A stretch of 64,000 bases of DNA from contig NZ_CP025803.1 of the NCBI RefSeq assembly GCF_003352065.1, positions 248,001 to 312,000 of the forward strand, given 5' to 3'. Positions 54,006 to 61,833 of the stretch are shown piece after piece. The notes beneath the pieces are model-generated. The model was not told where the DNA came from, did no database searches, and saw only the letters and a list, made by a program, of their open reading frames with translations. The stretch is from Sulfitobacter sp. SK011. GTDB taxonomy: Bacteria; Pseudomonadota; Alphaproteobacteria; Rhodobacterales; Rhodobacteraceae. The number at the start of each line of letters is the position of its first letter. The stretch's first letter is position 1. The position numbers were made by a program, and so were the translations under genes.

Positions 54006-55259
54006 CTATGCGGCAAGATGATCGGCGGCGGCGGACAGAATTCTTGCCTGAACAATCTGTCCTTCGGGACGGGGTTGATCAAACAGCACTGGAGTGAATT
54101 GTTCAGTGCGCCCCATTGTCGGGCTTTCCATCAGGATATGATGTGTCTTCCCGACTTGATTGCGCAGGTGATCCACGACGCGGATCGTTCCCGCCATCCG
54201 CAGACGCGCTGCGCGGGACTTGATGTCGGTACCGTTCACCGCGGGCATCCGCGCGGCAGGGGTACCGGGACGGGTGGAGTAGGGAAAGACATGCAGCCAC
54301 GTCAGGTTGCAATCGTCCACCAACCGCAGTGAATTTTCAAACATCGCCTCGGTCTCTGTCGGGAATCCCGCAATGATATCGGCCCCAAAAGTCATGTCGG
54401 GACGCAATTGCATGGCCGTTTCGGTAAAACGGATTGCATCGTCTCGCAAATGACGTCGTTTCATCCGTTTGAGGATCATGTCGTCGCCATGTTGGAGCGA
54501 CAGATGCAGATGCGGCATCAGACGTCGTTCTGTTGCGATGGCTTGCATCAGGTTGTCGTCCACCTCAATGCTATCAATTGATGAAATGCGCAGGCGGGGC
54601 AGGTCAGGGACCAACCGCAAGATGCGCATCACCAGATCACCCAATTTGGGGGTCGCAGGCAGGTCAGCACCCCATGACGTCAGATCAACGCCCGTCAGTA
54701 CAACCTCGTTAAATCCCTTGTCCACCAGCCGCTTGATCTGATCTACGACCACGCCCGCCGGAACAGACCTGGAATTGCCGCGCCCAAAGGGGATGATGCA
54801 AAACGTACAGCGGTGATCGCAGCCATTCTGAACCTGCACGTAGGCGCGGCTGCGGGTGCCAAAACCATCGATCAAATGACCAGCCGTCTCAGTGACGGAC
54901 ATGATGTCATCCACCTGAACAGCCTCGGTCGTGCCGATAAAGTCTGCGGCAAGGCCGGTCCACGTGCCCGCCTGCATCTTTTCGGTGTTGCCAATTACGG
55001 CGTCGACCTCGGCCATTTTGGCAAAAGTGTCAGGCTCGGTCTGTGCCGCACACCCTGTCACGATCAACCGTGCATCAGGGTGGGCCTTGCGCAGCTTGCG
55101 GATGTCCTGGCGTGCTTTGCGCACCGCCTCTGCCGTCACCGCACAGGTGTTGACCACCACAGCATCTTTCAGCCCTGCCTGACCCGCCAGATCTTTCATC
55201 GCCTCAACTTCGTAAGCGTTCAGCCGGCACCCGTGATTTGAGAAAACAGGCGCGCTCAT
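54006..55259 (-). CDS. mtaB: tRNA t6A37 methylthiotransferase
   Basis: 417 residues. Radical SAM methylthiotransferase of the MtaB subgroup: N-terminal domain cysteines in HGCRLNAYEVE, VVNTCAVT and VTGCAAQ (first 4Fe-4S cluster), radical SAM CDHRCTFC near residue 150, and a C-terminal TRAM-like region. It adds methylthio to t6A37 of tRNAs reading ANN codons, turning t6A into ms2t6A. It starts inside the last codons of dapF (4-base overlap). The neighbouring tRNA-Lys(TTT) is a natural substrate type. Confidence 0.96.
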   Translation of the reverse strand: MSAPVFSNHGCRLNAYEVEAMKDLAGQAGLKDAVVVNTCAVTAEAVRKARQDIRKLRKAHPDARLIVTGCAAQTEPDTFAKMAEVDAVIGNTEKMQAGTWTGLAADFIGTTEAVQVDDIMSVTETAGHLIDGFGTRSRAYVQVQNGCDHRCTFCIIPFGRGNSRSVPAGVVVDQIKRLVDKGFNEVVLTGVDLTSWGADLPATPKLGDLVMRILRLVPDLPRLRISSIDSIEVDDNLMQAIATERRLMPHLHLSLQHGDDMILKRMKRRHLRDDAIRFTETAMQLRPDMTFGADIIAGFPTETEAMFENSLRLVDDCNLTWLHVFPYSTRPGTPAARMPAVNGTDIKSRAARLRMAGTIRVVDHLRNQVGKTHHILMESPTMGRTEQFTPVLFDQPRPEGQIVQARILSAAADHLAA

Positions 55260-56098
55260 GTGATGCTCATCAAAAAGTCGGATGTCAGCGTTCCGCTGAA
55301 TACATGCATGGTCGGACCTGTCATCCAGACACCATCCTCGCGCCAGTTGACGTGCAATGTGCCGCCATCCAGATCAATGCGCACATCACGCCCTGTGAGG
55401 CCCCTGCGCGCCGCTGCAACGCCCGTCGCGCAGGACGAAGAGCCTGACGCCCAGGTGACGCCGACGCCACGCTCCCAGACCCGCATACGAATGTGATCGG
55501 GGCCAACGATCTGAGCAATCTGTACGTTGGTCCGCATCGGAAAGAGTGGATGATGTTCGATGGTTGGTCCAAACTGTGCGAGGTCAATGGCTGCCACATC
55601 AGGCACAAAAAAGGTGCAATGCGGATTGCCCATCCCTGTCGCCGTTGGCACCCCATCCATGGGCAATTCAAGCGTGTCCATTTCGTGCGCCAGAGGGATT
55701 TCATGCCATTGCAGTTGCGGTTGCCCCATATTGATCGCTGTCAGGCCATTGCCAGCGTCCCTGGCGACCAGATCACCGCGATCTGTGGTCAGGTGCAGAT
55801 GATCGGCCCCGCTTTCCTCCATCAAGTACCGAGCAATACAGCGTGTGGCATTCCCGCATGCCGCAGAGACAGAGCCGTCAGCATTATAAAAGGTCAGATA
55901 TGCGTCACCGCTGCCGTTGCTGATCACCGCCAGCTGGTCAAAGCCAACGCCAAAATGCCGGTCCCCGATTCCCTTGGCCATCGTAGCCGTAATATTCAGG
56001 TCACACGCACGCGCGTCCACGACGACAAAGTCGTTTCCCAGCCCGTGCATTTTCATAAAGGGCAAATCAGGTGTCAAAGCGCTGCACATTTGGCGCAT
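55256..56098 (-). CDS. dapF: Diaminopimelate epimerase
   Basis: 280 residues from the ATG at 56098; ATG 56089 or 56056 are alternatives. A longer open frame to 56221 runs through the tRNA-Lys gene and is not used. The two-base catalytic Cys residues lie in ACGNATRC near residue 83 and ASGSSSCATG near 222, and KMHGLGNDFVVVDAR opens the enzyme. It converts L,L- to meso-diaminopimelate for lysine and peptidoglycan. First gene of the dapF-mtaB unit. Confidence 0.95.
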   Translation of the reverse strand: MRQMCSALTPDLPFMKMHGLGNDFVVVDARACDLNITATMAKGIGDRHFGVGFDQLAVISNGSGDAYLTFYNADGSVSAACGNATRCIARYLMEESGADHLHLTTDRGDLVARDAGNGLTAINMGQPQLQWHEIPLAHEMDTLELPMDGVPTATGMGNPHCTFFVPDVAAIDLAQFGPTIEHHPLFPMRTNVQIAQIVGPDHIRMRVWERGVGVTWASGSSSCATGVAAARRGLTGRDVRIDLDGGTLHVNWREDGVWMTGPTMHVFSGTLTSDFLMSIT

Positions 56099-56194
56099 AT
56101 AACTGTGCTGAGCGCACTTATCCAGCATGTGTCTAGAAATTCGCAGGTTTAGGGCTTGACCCCCCTCCGCCTCCTTTCTAAGTAGACCGCCAGT

Positions 56195-56270
56195 GGGCCT
56201 GTAGCTCAGTTGGTAGAGCAACTGACTTTTAATCAGTAGGTCTCCGGTTCGAACCCGGACGGGCTCACCA
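56195..56270 (+). tRNA. tRNA-Lys (anticodon TTT)
   Basis: 76 bases. Acceptor gggcctg pairs with cgggctc allowing two G-T pairs, the D arm gctcagttggtagagc is standard, the anticodon arm actgacttttaatcagt has TTT, and the T arm is tccggttcgaacccgga. CCA is encoded. It divides core genes (left) from accessory DNA (right), a common integration site for mobile elements. Confidence 0.98.
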
Positions 56271-56277
56271 ATAAATC

Positions 56278-56311
56278 AAAGGGTTAGGTGGAATCGCGTA
56301 ACCCTTTCTTC
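56278..56311 (+). terminator. Terminator after tRNA-Lys
   Basis: Stem aaagggtta / taaccctttc (9 base pairs) with a 12-base loop, starting 8 bases after the tRNA and followed by ttcattt. The remaining bases to 56560 hold no supported gene. Confidence 0.7.
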
Positions 56312-56560
56312 ATTTCTAGTCTCTTTTTAGTCACTTGTTTGACGTTGTTTTCGGGTGATCTGCAATGTTCAGGTATAAGAGCGTTGCTCACGATTTCTGA
56401 TGCGCTTGCTGAAAAAACCCGGATTTGGGCGACCAAGTGATTTGTGTGCATTCCATGAACGCTCTCTCGCCACTTCAACTCCAAGCTGCTAGCCTTTCTC
56501 TGCCTGGGTATTGTCGTAACCTTGGGCATCGCGATGCTCTTCAGAGATGGAGAGATCGTG

Positions 56561-56746
56561 ATGAGGATACTTTCAAAACCCCAACTGAAGGAGTTGGTTC
56601 TGTATTCACCGCAACATGTCGCACGTCTGGAAAAGGCAGGCCTATTCCCCAAGCGGGTACAGCTGGGCCCGAACAGAGTGGGATGGGTCGAGGATGAAGT
56701 GCTGGACTGGCTTCAAACACGGATGGAGGGTCGCGAGGAGGCCTGA
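56561..56746 (+). CDS. AlpA-like excisionase/regulator (MerR-type helix-turn-helix)
   Basis: 61 residues from the ATG at 56561, with a ggagag site just upstream. It reads MRILSKPQLKELVLYSPQHVARLEKAG then FPKRVQLGPNRVGWVEDEVLDWLQTR, the short AlpA/phage_AlpA pattern in which a winged-type helix-turn-helix binds att-site or promoter DNA. AlpA proteins control integrase or transfer genes of integrated elements. No integrase is next to it. It is convergent with the cassette at 56819-60980, with two hairpins between. Confidence 0.9.
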   Translation: MRILSKPQLKELVLYSPQHVARLEKAGLFPKRVQLGPNRVGWVEDEVLDWLQTRMEGREEA

Positions 56747-56770
56747 CCGACACTCCTCATGTAGGAGTAT

Positions 56771-56806
56771 GGGTGGCCGGAGGTGCACACTTCGGCCACC
56801 CGTTTT
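56771..56806. terminator. Hairpin between convergent alpA-like and cassette genes
   Basis: Stem gggtggccg / cggccaccc (9 base pairs) with a 13-base loop and gtttt after it. A second small hairpin, actcct/aggagt, lies at 56752-56768. The position between two convergent stops suggests a two-way terminator. Confidence 0.7.
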
Positions 56807-56818
56807 CGACCAAGAGGT

Positions 56819-57742
56819 TCAGCCGGTCTTCAGACCAGATCGGGACAACAGCACTGGCGCGCTTTGGCATCTGGCCCAATTGTTCTCATAATGGGAACCG
56901 ATGGTGGTTTGAGCGGCCCTGTCATTCGGCATCACTTGCGCGCAGAAAAGGTTTTTTGCCGGGCCACCAAACTGGCCAACCAAGTCCAGAAACCGCTGTT
57001 CATTGCTGCGTCGCGAGAACACCCATAGAATTAACACCGTCGCCTTGAGGCCATAGTTGGCGCGGTGAATGTTCTGTTCAATCATCTGTCGGTACATCTC
57101 AATCGATGAGGCATAACTCTTGCGGGCCGCACTTGATGTCTTGGGTTCGGTTCCGCGATCTACTTCCAACATGAAGGCGCGATATCTACCACCGTAATCC
57201 AAGGCAAAAAGCTGATCCGGGATCAGTTTGCGACGGCCAATCGGAATAGTGAGGAAAGCTTGCTTGATGGCGAGGATTTCATGGGCTGGGATATACCGCA
57301 CGTCATCCTGCGCTGCCGCGATCTCAATCGCGCTGGTCACGCTGGAGACGGCAGCTCCATGGCCCCAATGCCCTGTTGGCCGCACGGCGGGTTCGGCCAG
57401 GCCGAGATCAATGAGATGAGCGCGCGCCTGTTTGGTCAGGTCATAGATGTAGGGGTTGAAGTCGGCGTGCTCGGTGAATCGCTGTTGACGCGGTAGCATC
57501 AAAAATCCACCGGCCCGCAATTTCTGCAATTGCCGCAGGCTTGTATCCCTGCAGCGGTGCGTGTCTTTGGTGAGTGCATGTAGATGCGCAGAGTTTAGTG
57601 GCCCGTGACGCTCAATATGCTTGAACCAGCGGATTTCACGAGGCGTGGGGCGCACATCGGCCAATGGAACGATGTGATGGAATGTTGCGCGCCCCAGGCT
57701 GTCGGTTTTTTTCTTGTGCTGCAGTGAATCTGTGTGGCTCAT
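56819..57742 (-). CDS. Replication-relaxation family-like protein
   Basis: 307 residues. The N-terminal part (about 30-105) looks like a winged helix: PTPREIRWFKHIERHGPLNS, then LRQLQKLRAGGFLM. The C-terminal part has KLIPDQLFALDYGGRYRAFMLEVDRGTEP, a segment typical of replication-relaxation proteins (PF13814), where it may form a nuclease-like or ATPase-partner fold. Such genes travel with VirD4/HerA-like ATPases in plasmids and islands. It is the last gene of the cassette, 19 bases after the ATPase gene. The biochemical role is not established. Confidence 0.8.
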   Translation of the reverse strand: MSHTDSLQHKKKTDSLGRATFHHIVPLADVRPTPREIRWFKHIERHGPLNSAHLHALTKDTHRCRDTSLRQLQKLRAGGFLMLPRQQRFTEHADFNPYIYDLTKQARAHLIDLGLAEPAVRPTGHWGHGAAVSSVTSAIEIAAAQDDVRYIPAHEILAIKQAFLTIPIGRRKLIPDQLFALDYGGRYRAFMLEVDRGTEPKTSSAARKSYASSIEMYRQMIEQNIHRANYGLKATVLILWVFSRRSNEQRFLDLVGQFGGPAKNLFCAQVMPNDRAAQTTIGSHYENNWARCQSAPVLLSRSGLKTG

Positions 57743-57761
57743 GTCGCCAGATTAGGCGGGC

Positions 57762-59837
57762 TCAAAGCTCTGGCGAAGGGTTCGCGGGATCGTCGGGTTC
57801 GTTTTCTTCTGGTGGATTCGGCCGCGTCTCATCCGATGTTCCGCTGTCTTCAGCCTTGCTCTGCCATGGTTCCGCATAGGCGTTGCGGCTGTGTTCCCGG
57901 ATTGCATCAATCTCAGCTTTTGTGGCGCGTTCCCGATTTTCCATAACAAAGAATGGAACGCTGATGGGCACGGCGCGGTCGGTTAATCCCCGCACAAAGG
58001 TGGCAAAAGTGCCCTTGGGCTGGCGCTGGATCAGATCGGCATCACACGACATTTGCCCCGCCAAGGCGCGCGCATCACGGGCTGAGACACCTCCGGCGAG
58101 TTTGATTGACGTGTTGGCTTCAAATGCTTCTTGCAGCCCGTTGCTGAGCTGGCCCAGGAACTGGTGCGCCATGATCATCCCGACGCGGTATTTGCGCGCC
58201 TGACTGAGGATGATGCCAATGTTCTGGTCGAAGTAATCATGCGCCTCATCGATGTAGATCATGGCAGGCAGGCGATCGCGCGCGGGCAGCGTGGCACGCT
58301 CTTGGGCGGCCTGAGTGATCAGAGCAATGAAGAAGCGGCCGAAGATCTCGGTGCCCTGTTCTTTCAGTAGTGATTTTGAGGTGTTGATCAGGATCAGCTT
58401 GCCTGCGTTCAATTCAGTGAACATGTCGAACTTCGACTGCGGGTTGGTAAACATCCGCTCGAAGGTCTGATTTTCCAGCACGCCATAGAGACGGCGCAGC
58501 ACTTGCGTTTTGGTGTTGGTGAATTCCTTGCTGTCGAACTCGGTTTCAAAGAATCGGCGCGGCGTGCCTTCCAGCTTGGCAATGTGATCGCGGTACTTTT
58601 CCGTGCCGCCGGGTTCCATCAGCTCGCGTAAGGTGTGGATCGTCGCGTCAGGAATATGAAACATCAGGCGCGTAACATAGCGAAAGACCACGGATTGCTT
58701 GGCGGTCATGCCCGCTGACAGCAGCGATCCCAGAACAAAGTCATAAAGCTCAATGATGGAATTGGTCAGCCGCTCACGTTCGAGGGCGTTGTAGTTTTCA
58801 AGGCGACCCTGGCCAACGGAGAACAGGTTGAGGCTGACCGGAAAGGCGATGTCTTCTGGATCAATCAGAACAATCCGTTCGGGTGGCAGGGTTTTCGCCT
58901 TCAGGATTGTATTGATCAGATCGCCCTGGCTGTCGATCACCACGACCGATTTGTCACCCCGCACCACATCTTCCAGATCGTTCGCCAGGAAGTATTGCAG
59001 GGTCTGGGTTTTGCCGTGACCCGATCCAGCCACAATGTGCATGTGTTCAAACCGGCTGTTTTCCGGGATCTCAAATGGGGTTCTGAGTCGGAACAATTCT
59101 TTCAAATGAGTGCCTGCCAGATAGGTCTCCACAACATCATCGCCCTTATAGTCGCTCGGGAAGATCGGCTGGGTGCGATTGGTCCGACTGAGATTAGCGT
59201 CAATCCGGTCCCGTAAGCGCTTGAAGTGGTTGTAGTCAGTGTCAGCAAAAAACGGTGCGATGACATTCTGTACCGCCTGCCCCAGTGGGTGCACAAACTG
59301 GGTCACATCGACCAGCACGTCGCCCTCAATCGGCGGCACGGCCTGTGCAATGGTGCCCAGGCTGTCCGAGATGACATCTAGTGCAGTCAAAACCATGACC
59401 CGGTCGCTGCGGGCCTGCCCGGATCGCGCCAGCATGTCGCGATACCGCGCGCCCTCAACGGTGTTGCAGAGTGCAGGCATTGGTGGGATTTCTGGACTCA
59501 AACCTTCGTCATTGAGCAAGGCGCGCCCGATCTCCAGCAATTGGATCTTGAGAGCCTCTGGCGTGTCTGGCGGCCAGTGATGCGACAGGGCGGCATCGAT
59601 CTCAGCGTCGCTCAGGCGCACCTGTCCGCTCAGCGCGTGGTTGTAGAGAATTTCCGTTTCCTCGCGGGCCAGACGCTCCAGACGTCGTGGGCTTTCTTTG
59701 TAGAGCCGATAGAAAACATAGGCCGGAATGCCGACCAGCAGAACCGGCGTAAGGAAAGCCGCCAGGGCGAGGATGCCGGAGATAATAAAGAAGGACAGGA
59801 TTAACCCATTGAAGTTATCCGAGTTTGAACCTGCCAT
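57762..59837 (-). CDS. VirD4/TraM-like type IV coupling ATPase
   Basis: 691 residues. Two N-terminal hydrophobic segments (about 11-42) anchor it in the membrane. A long accessory domain precedes the ATPase. Walker A is AGSGHGKTQT near residue 271 and Walker B AMIYIDEAHDYFD near 522; the C-terminal AHQFLGQLSNGLQEAF and ANTSIKLAGG match TraM-recognition/TraG-VirD4 ATPases. It is likely a hexameric DNA pump at the inner membrane. There is no relaxase or mating channel nearby. A disordered acidic tail rich in Pro/Glu ends it. Start overlaps the previous stop by one base (TGATG). Confidence 0.87.
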   Translation of the reverse strand: MAGSNSDNFNGLILSFFIISGILALAAFLTPVLLVGIPAYVFYRLYKESPRRLERLAREETEILYNHALSGQVRLSDAEIDAALSHHWPPDTPEALKIQLLEIGRALLNDEGLSPEIPPMPALCNTVEGARYRDMLARSGQARSDRVMVLTALDVISDSLGTIAQAVPPIEGDVLVDVTQFVHPLGQAVQNVIAPFFADTDYNHFKRLRDRIDANLSRTNRTQPIFPSDYKGDDVVETYLAGTHLKELFRLRTPFEIPENSRFEHMHIVAGSGHGKTQTLQYFLANDLEDVVRGDKSVVVIDSQGDLINTILKAKTLPPERIVLIDPEDIAFPVSLNLFSVGQGRLENYNALERERLTNSIIELYDFVLGSLLSAGMTAKQSVVFRYVTRLMFHIPDATIHTLRELMEPGGTEKYRDHIAKLEGTPRRFFETEFDSKEFTNTKTQVLRRLYGVLENQTFERMFTNPQSKFDMFTELNAGKLILINTSKSLLKEQGTEIFGRFFIALITQAAQERATLPARDRLPAMIYIDEAHDYFDQNIGIILSQARKYRVGMIMAHQFLGQLSNGLQEAFEANTSIKLAGGVSARDARALAGQMSCDADLIQRQPKGTFATFVRGLTDRAVPISVPFFVMENRERATKAEIDAIREHSRNAYAEPWQSKAEDSGTSDETRPNPPEENEPDDPANPSPEL

Positions 59838-60196
59838 CAGATTTCCACGACTGTGCGCGTGCCGGTCTCGGCATTGTCATCCAGCCAGGTTTTCATTTGC
59901 GCCATCACCGCCAAAAGGTTTTCTTCATATATCTTGGATTTTGAGGGCGTTGCGCAGAGGAAACGATCAATCCGCCCATCCATCAGATGTTCGACACGCA
60001 GCTCGAACTTCTCATCGCGCGCATCGTTTTTGGCATCCGCTGGACGGCGATCCACCAGTTTGGTTTTGAGCAATCCACGTTGTCTGATGATCTGTTTTTC
60101 CTCATGGGTAAAAGCGACCATCAAATGCACTTCGTGATAGGTCGTCTTGAAGATGAAACCCTTTCGAATGACCTCATGTGAGATGGAAACGCGCAT
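59837..60196 (-). CDS. Conserved-looking hypothetical protein of the ATPase cassette
   Basis: 119 residues, soluble, no recognised domain. Mostly charged, with FTHEEKQIIRQRGLLKTKLVDRR suggesting a short helix-rich stretch and HLMDGRIDRFLCATPSKSKIYEENL an alternating beta/alpha part. Its stop overlaps the ATPase start by one base, so the two are translationally coupled and may act as a complex. Function unknown. Confidence 0.75.
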   Translation of the reverse strand: MRVSISHEVIRKGFIFKTTYHEVHLMVAFTHEEKQIIRQRGLLKTKLVDRRPADAKNDARDEKFELRVEHLMDGRIDRFLCATPSKSKIYEENLLAVMAQMKTWLDDNAETGTRTVVEI

Positions 60197-60202
60197 GTGA
60201 AT

Positions 60203-60457
60203 TCAGCCTCGAAGGGTTTCGGCGTCTTCGAAGAAGACGACGGAAATATCACCCGCGAAAGCGGGTGAAGTCATGGCTTCAAAACGGCCTTTCATGTGAT
60301 GGTATGTTCCCAAATGTTCAGCGATGATCCCCCATACCTGATCCCCATAAAGGTTGGGGATATCGTACGGGGACCTCAGCTCAGGTTTCGTTGGATTCAG
60401 CAGGGAGCTTTCTTGCAGGCCGTGCCGCCAACATATCGATGTGTTCTTTGGCGGCAA
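60203..60457 (-). CDS. Small hypothetical protein of the ATPase cassette
   Basis: Up to 84 residues if started at the ATG at 60457, which overlaps the end of the upstream membrane-protein gene by 77 bases; a shorter start after that stop is possible (non-ATG, or ATG within the last 31 residues). The C-terminal half (YGDQVWGIIAEHLGTYHHMKGRFEAM, FAGDISVVFFEDAETL) reads as a folded domain. It is 6 bases upstream of the next gene. Existence is likely, start uncertain, function unknown. Confidence 0.5.
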   Translation of the reverse strand: MPPKNTSICWRHGLQESSLLNPTKPELRSPYDIPNLYGDQVWGIIAEHLGTYHHMKGRFEAMTSPAFAGDISVVFFEDAETLRG

Positions 60458-60980
60458 GTAACGTTTCGAATGGAATACCTTTGTACAGTAACTTGCCCTT
60501 TACGTCTCTGATTGTCTTGCCCCTGTAAACGGTACTCTGGTCTTCCAGCTGCGCCGGCTCGAGATCCTTGACCATTCGTCCTTGAGGTGACGTTTTGTCA
60601 GCTTGATCCACAAACGAACTTCTGGGTTCCTGTGCACTCTCTGTCTGCGCCGCCGCCGCGAAAGTCTGTGGCACTACACTTTGCAGTTTCAGGCCTTGCT
60701 TCGATACTTCCAGCTGATCACGCGAAATACTCAGCATCTGTTGCGTGTATTCGGCTGTATCCACGGTTGCCCGGCCCATTTGCACAAAGGCGACAAGGAT
60801 AAGCCCTGTAATGCCAATACCGATGCCTGGAACCATCGCAAGCAGGCCTGCGCCACTGCCACCATACTGAGAAGCCCCCGCAGCACCGATCAGTGCCACA
60901 ATCACTCCGACGACAACCACCGACCATGCCATGAATGCCAGAAAGCTAAAAAGTGATCTGGCAGCTTCGTATGAACGCAT
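60381..60980 (-). CDS. Two-helix inner-membrane protein of the ATPase cassette
   Basis: 199 residues from the ATG at 60980, with aaagga 7 bases upstream; the frame stays open to 61133 without good cause. Two hydrophobic segments (about 9-34 and 45-68) form a hairpin, followed by a helical region (GRATVDTAEYTQQMLSISRDQLEVSKQGL, likely coiled coil) and a soluble C-terminal tail that includes VYRGKTIRDVKGKLLYKGIPFETLLAAKEHID. First gene of the cassette. It may be the membrane partner of the ATPase. Function unknown. Confidence 0.75.
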   Translation of the reverse strand: MRSYEAARSLFSFLAFMAWSVVVVGVIVALIGAAGASQYGGSGAGLLAMVPGIGIGITGLILVAFVQMGRATVDTAEYTQQMLSISRDQLEVSKQGLKLQSVVPQTFAAAAQTESAQEPRSSFVDQADKTSPQGRMVKDLEPAQLEDQSTVYRGKTIRDVKGKLLYKGIPFETLLAAKEHIDMLAARPARKLPAESNET

Positions 60981-61479
60981 TGAAAATTCCTTTAAAAAAC
61001 CAATTCGGACACCCTGCGGCGTACAACCAAAACGTGTCAATGGAATTGTCGGTTCTGAGCATATTACTCGGAGGCTGCGAAAACACTCTGAGATCGTTCG
61101 TGACGCCAAAATCACGCGTAGCAGGTCGCACATCTCGGTTCAGGTTTTAGACAAGGCGCTCCTGAGATGGGTGCGGATGGGATGGATGTTTTGGTGGTAT
61201 CATCAACGGGCTGCAAAGCGTCAGTGGCGGGATGACGCGCGCGATCGGTCAGTACCTCAGAGAACCGAGGTTATTGTTTTTGTCTTATGCTCTGGACCTA
61301 TAAACGGGTCACAATTTCAACGGCAGCTTCCACCAGCACCAGACGTTCGTCGAATTCATCGCTATGACCGAGTTGCGGACTTTTGAGACATTCGCTGCTT
61401 TGGCACCAATGGCCGGTGTTGGCGCTTCGCGACGTTGATCATGGTCATGTGCGCTTCGTCTTTGGTAATCGGACTAGCT
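60981..61479. other. Intergenic stretch before the cassette, no supported gene
   Basis: Presumably holds the cassette promoter close to 60981. Short open frames on both strands have no recognisable protein features. 61364-61383 contains a 20-base sequence that recurs at 63790-63809. The stretch next to 61480 may be degenerate mobile-element DNA. Confidence 0.5.
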
Positions 61480-61734
61480 GAATACGCCGGGATGCAGCGA
61501 GCAAAGCGCAATGTTCGCCTGGAATACATCCAGCCCGGCAAGCCACAGCAGAACGCCTACATTGAGCGCTATAACCGCACGGTTCGTGGCGAATGGTTGG
61601 GGCAATACATCTTCGAAAACATTGAGGAAGCACAGGATCAAGCAACCGAATGGCTCTGGACTTACAACAACGAGCGACCCAACATGGGCATCGGCGGCAT
61701 GACACCCGCCATGAAACTGAAAACAGCCGCGTGA
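61480..61734 (+). pseudogene. IS3-family transposase, C-terminal remnant
   Basis: The frame codes the C-terminal part of an IS3-type (IS407-like) OrfB integrase: RLEYIQPGKPQQNAYIERYN with the last catalytic Glu of the DDE triad in NAYIERYN, then WLWTYNNERPNMGIGG and TPAMKLK. The first two Asp residues and orfA are missing. Upstream sequence to 61435 stays open but does not resemble a transposase, so the element is truncated at the 5' end. Confidence 0.88.
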
Positions 61735-61775
61735 GTTCTACGGCTGAACCCCATTAAAAATGGGGGGATTACCGT
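61480..61775 (+). mobile_element. Truncated IS3-family (IS407-like) element, right end
   Basis: After the transposase stop, a ccccattaaaaatgggg segment (61749-61765) followed by ggattacc looks like the terminal inverted-repeat end of an IS407-type element. The left part is lost. Confidence 0.65.
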
Positions 61776-61833
61776 TCAAGCTATCCGATTGAGGACGCAG
61801 TCAGTTTTGAACTCAGCCGGCACCAAACAAATG

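Noticed and set aside
56099..56221. Longer N-terminus for dapF
   Set aside because: It would run through the tRNA-Lys gene; the family start is near 56056-56098.
56284..56652. 122-codon minus-strand frame after tRNA-Lys
   Set aside because: It overlaps the AlpA-like gene and the tRNA terminator hairpin, with no ribosome site or recognisable protein features.
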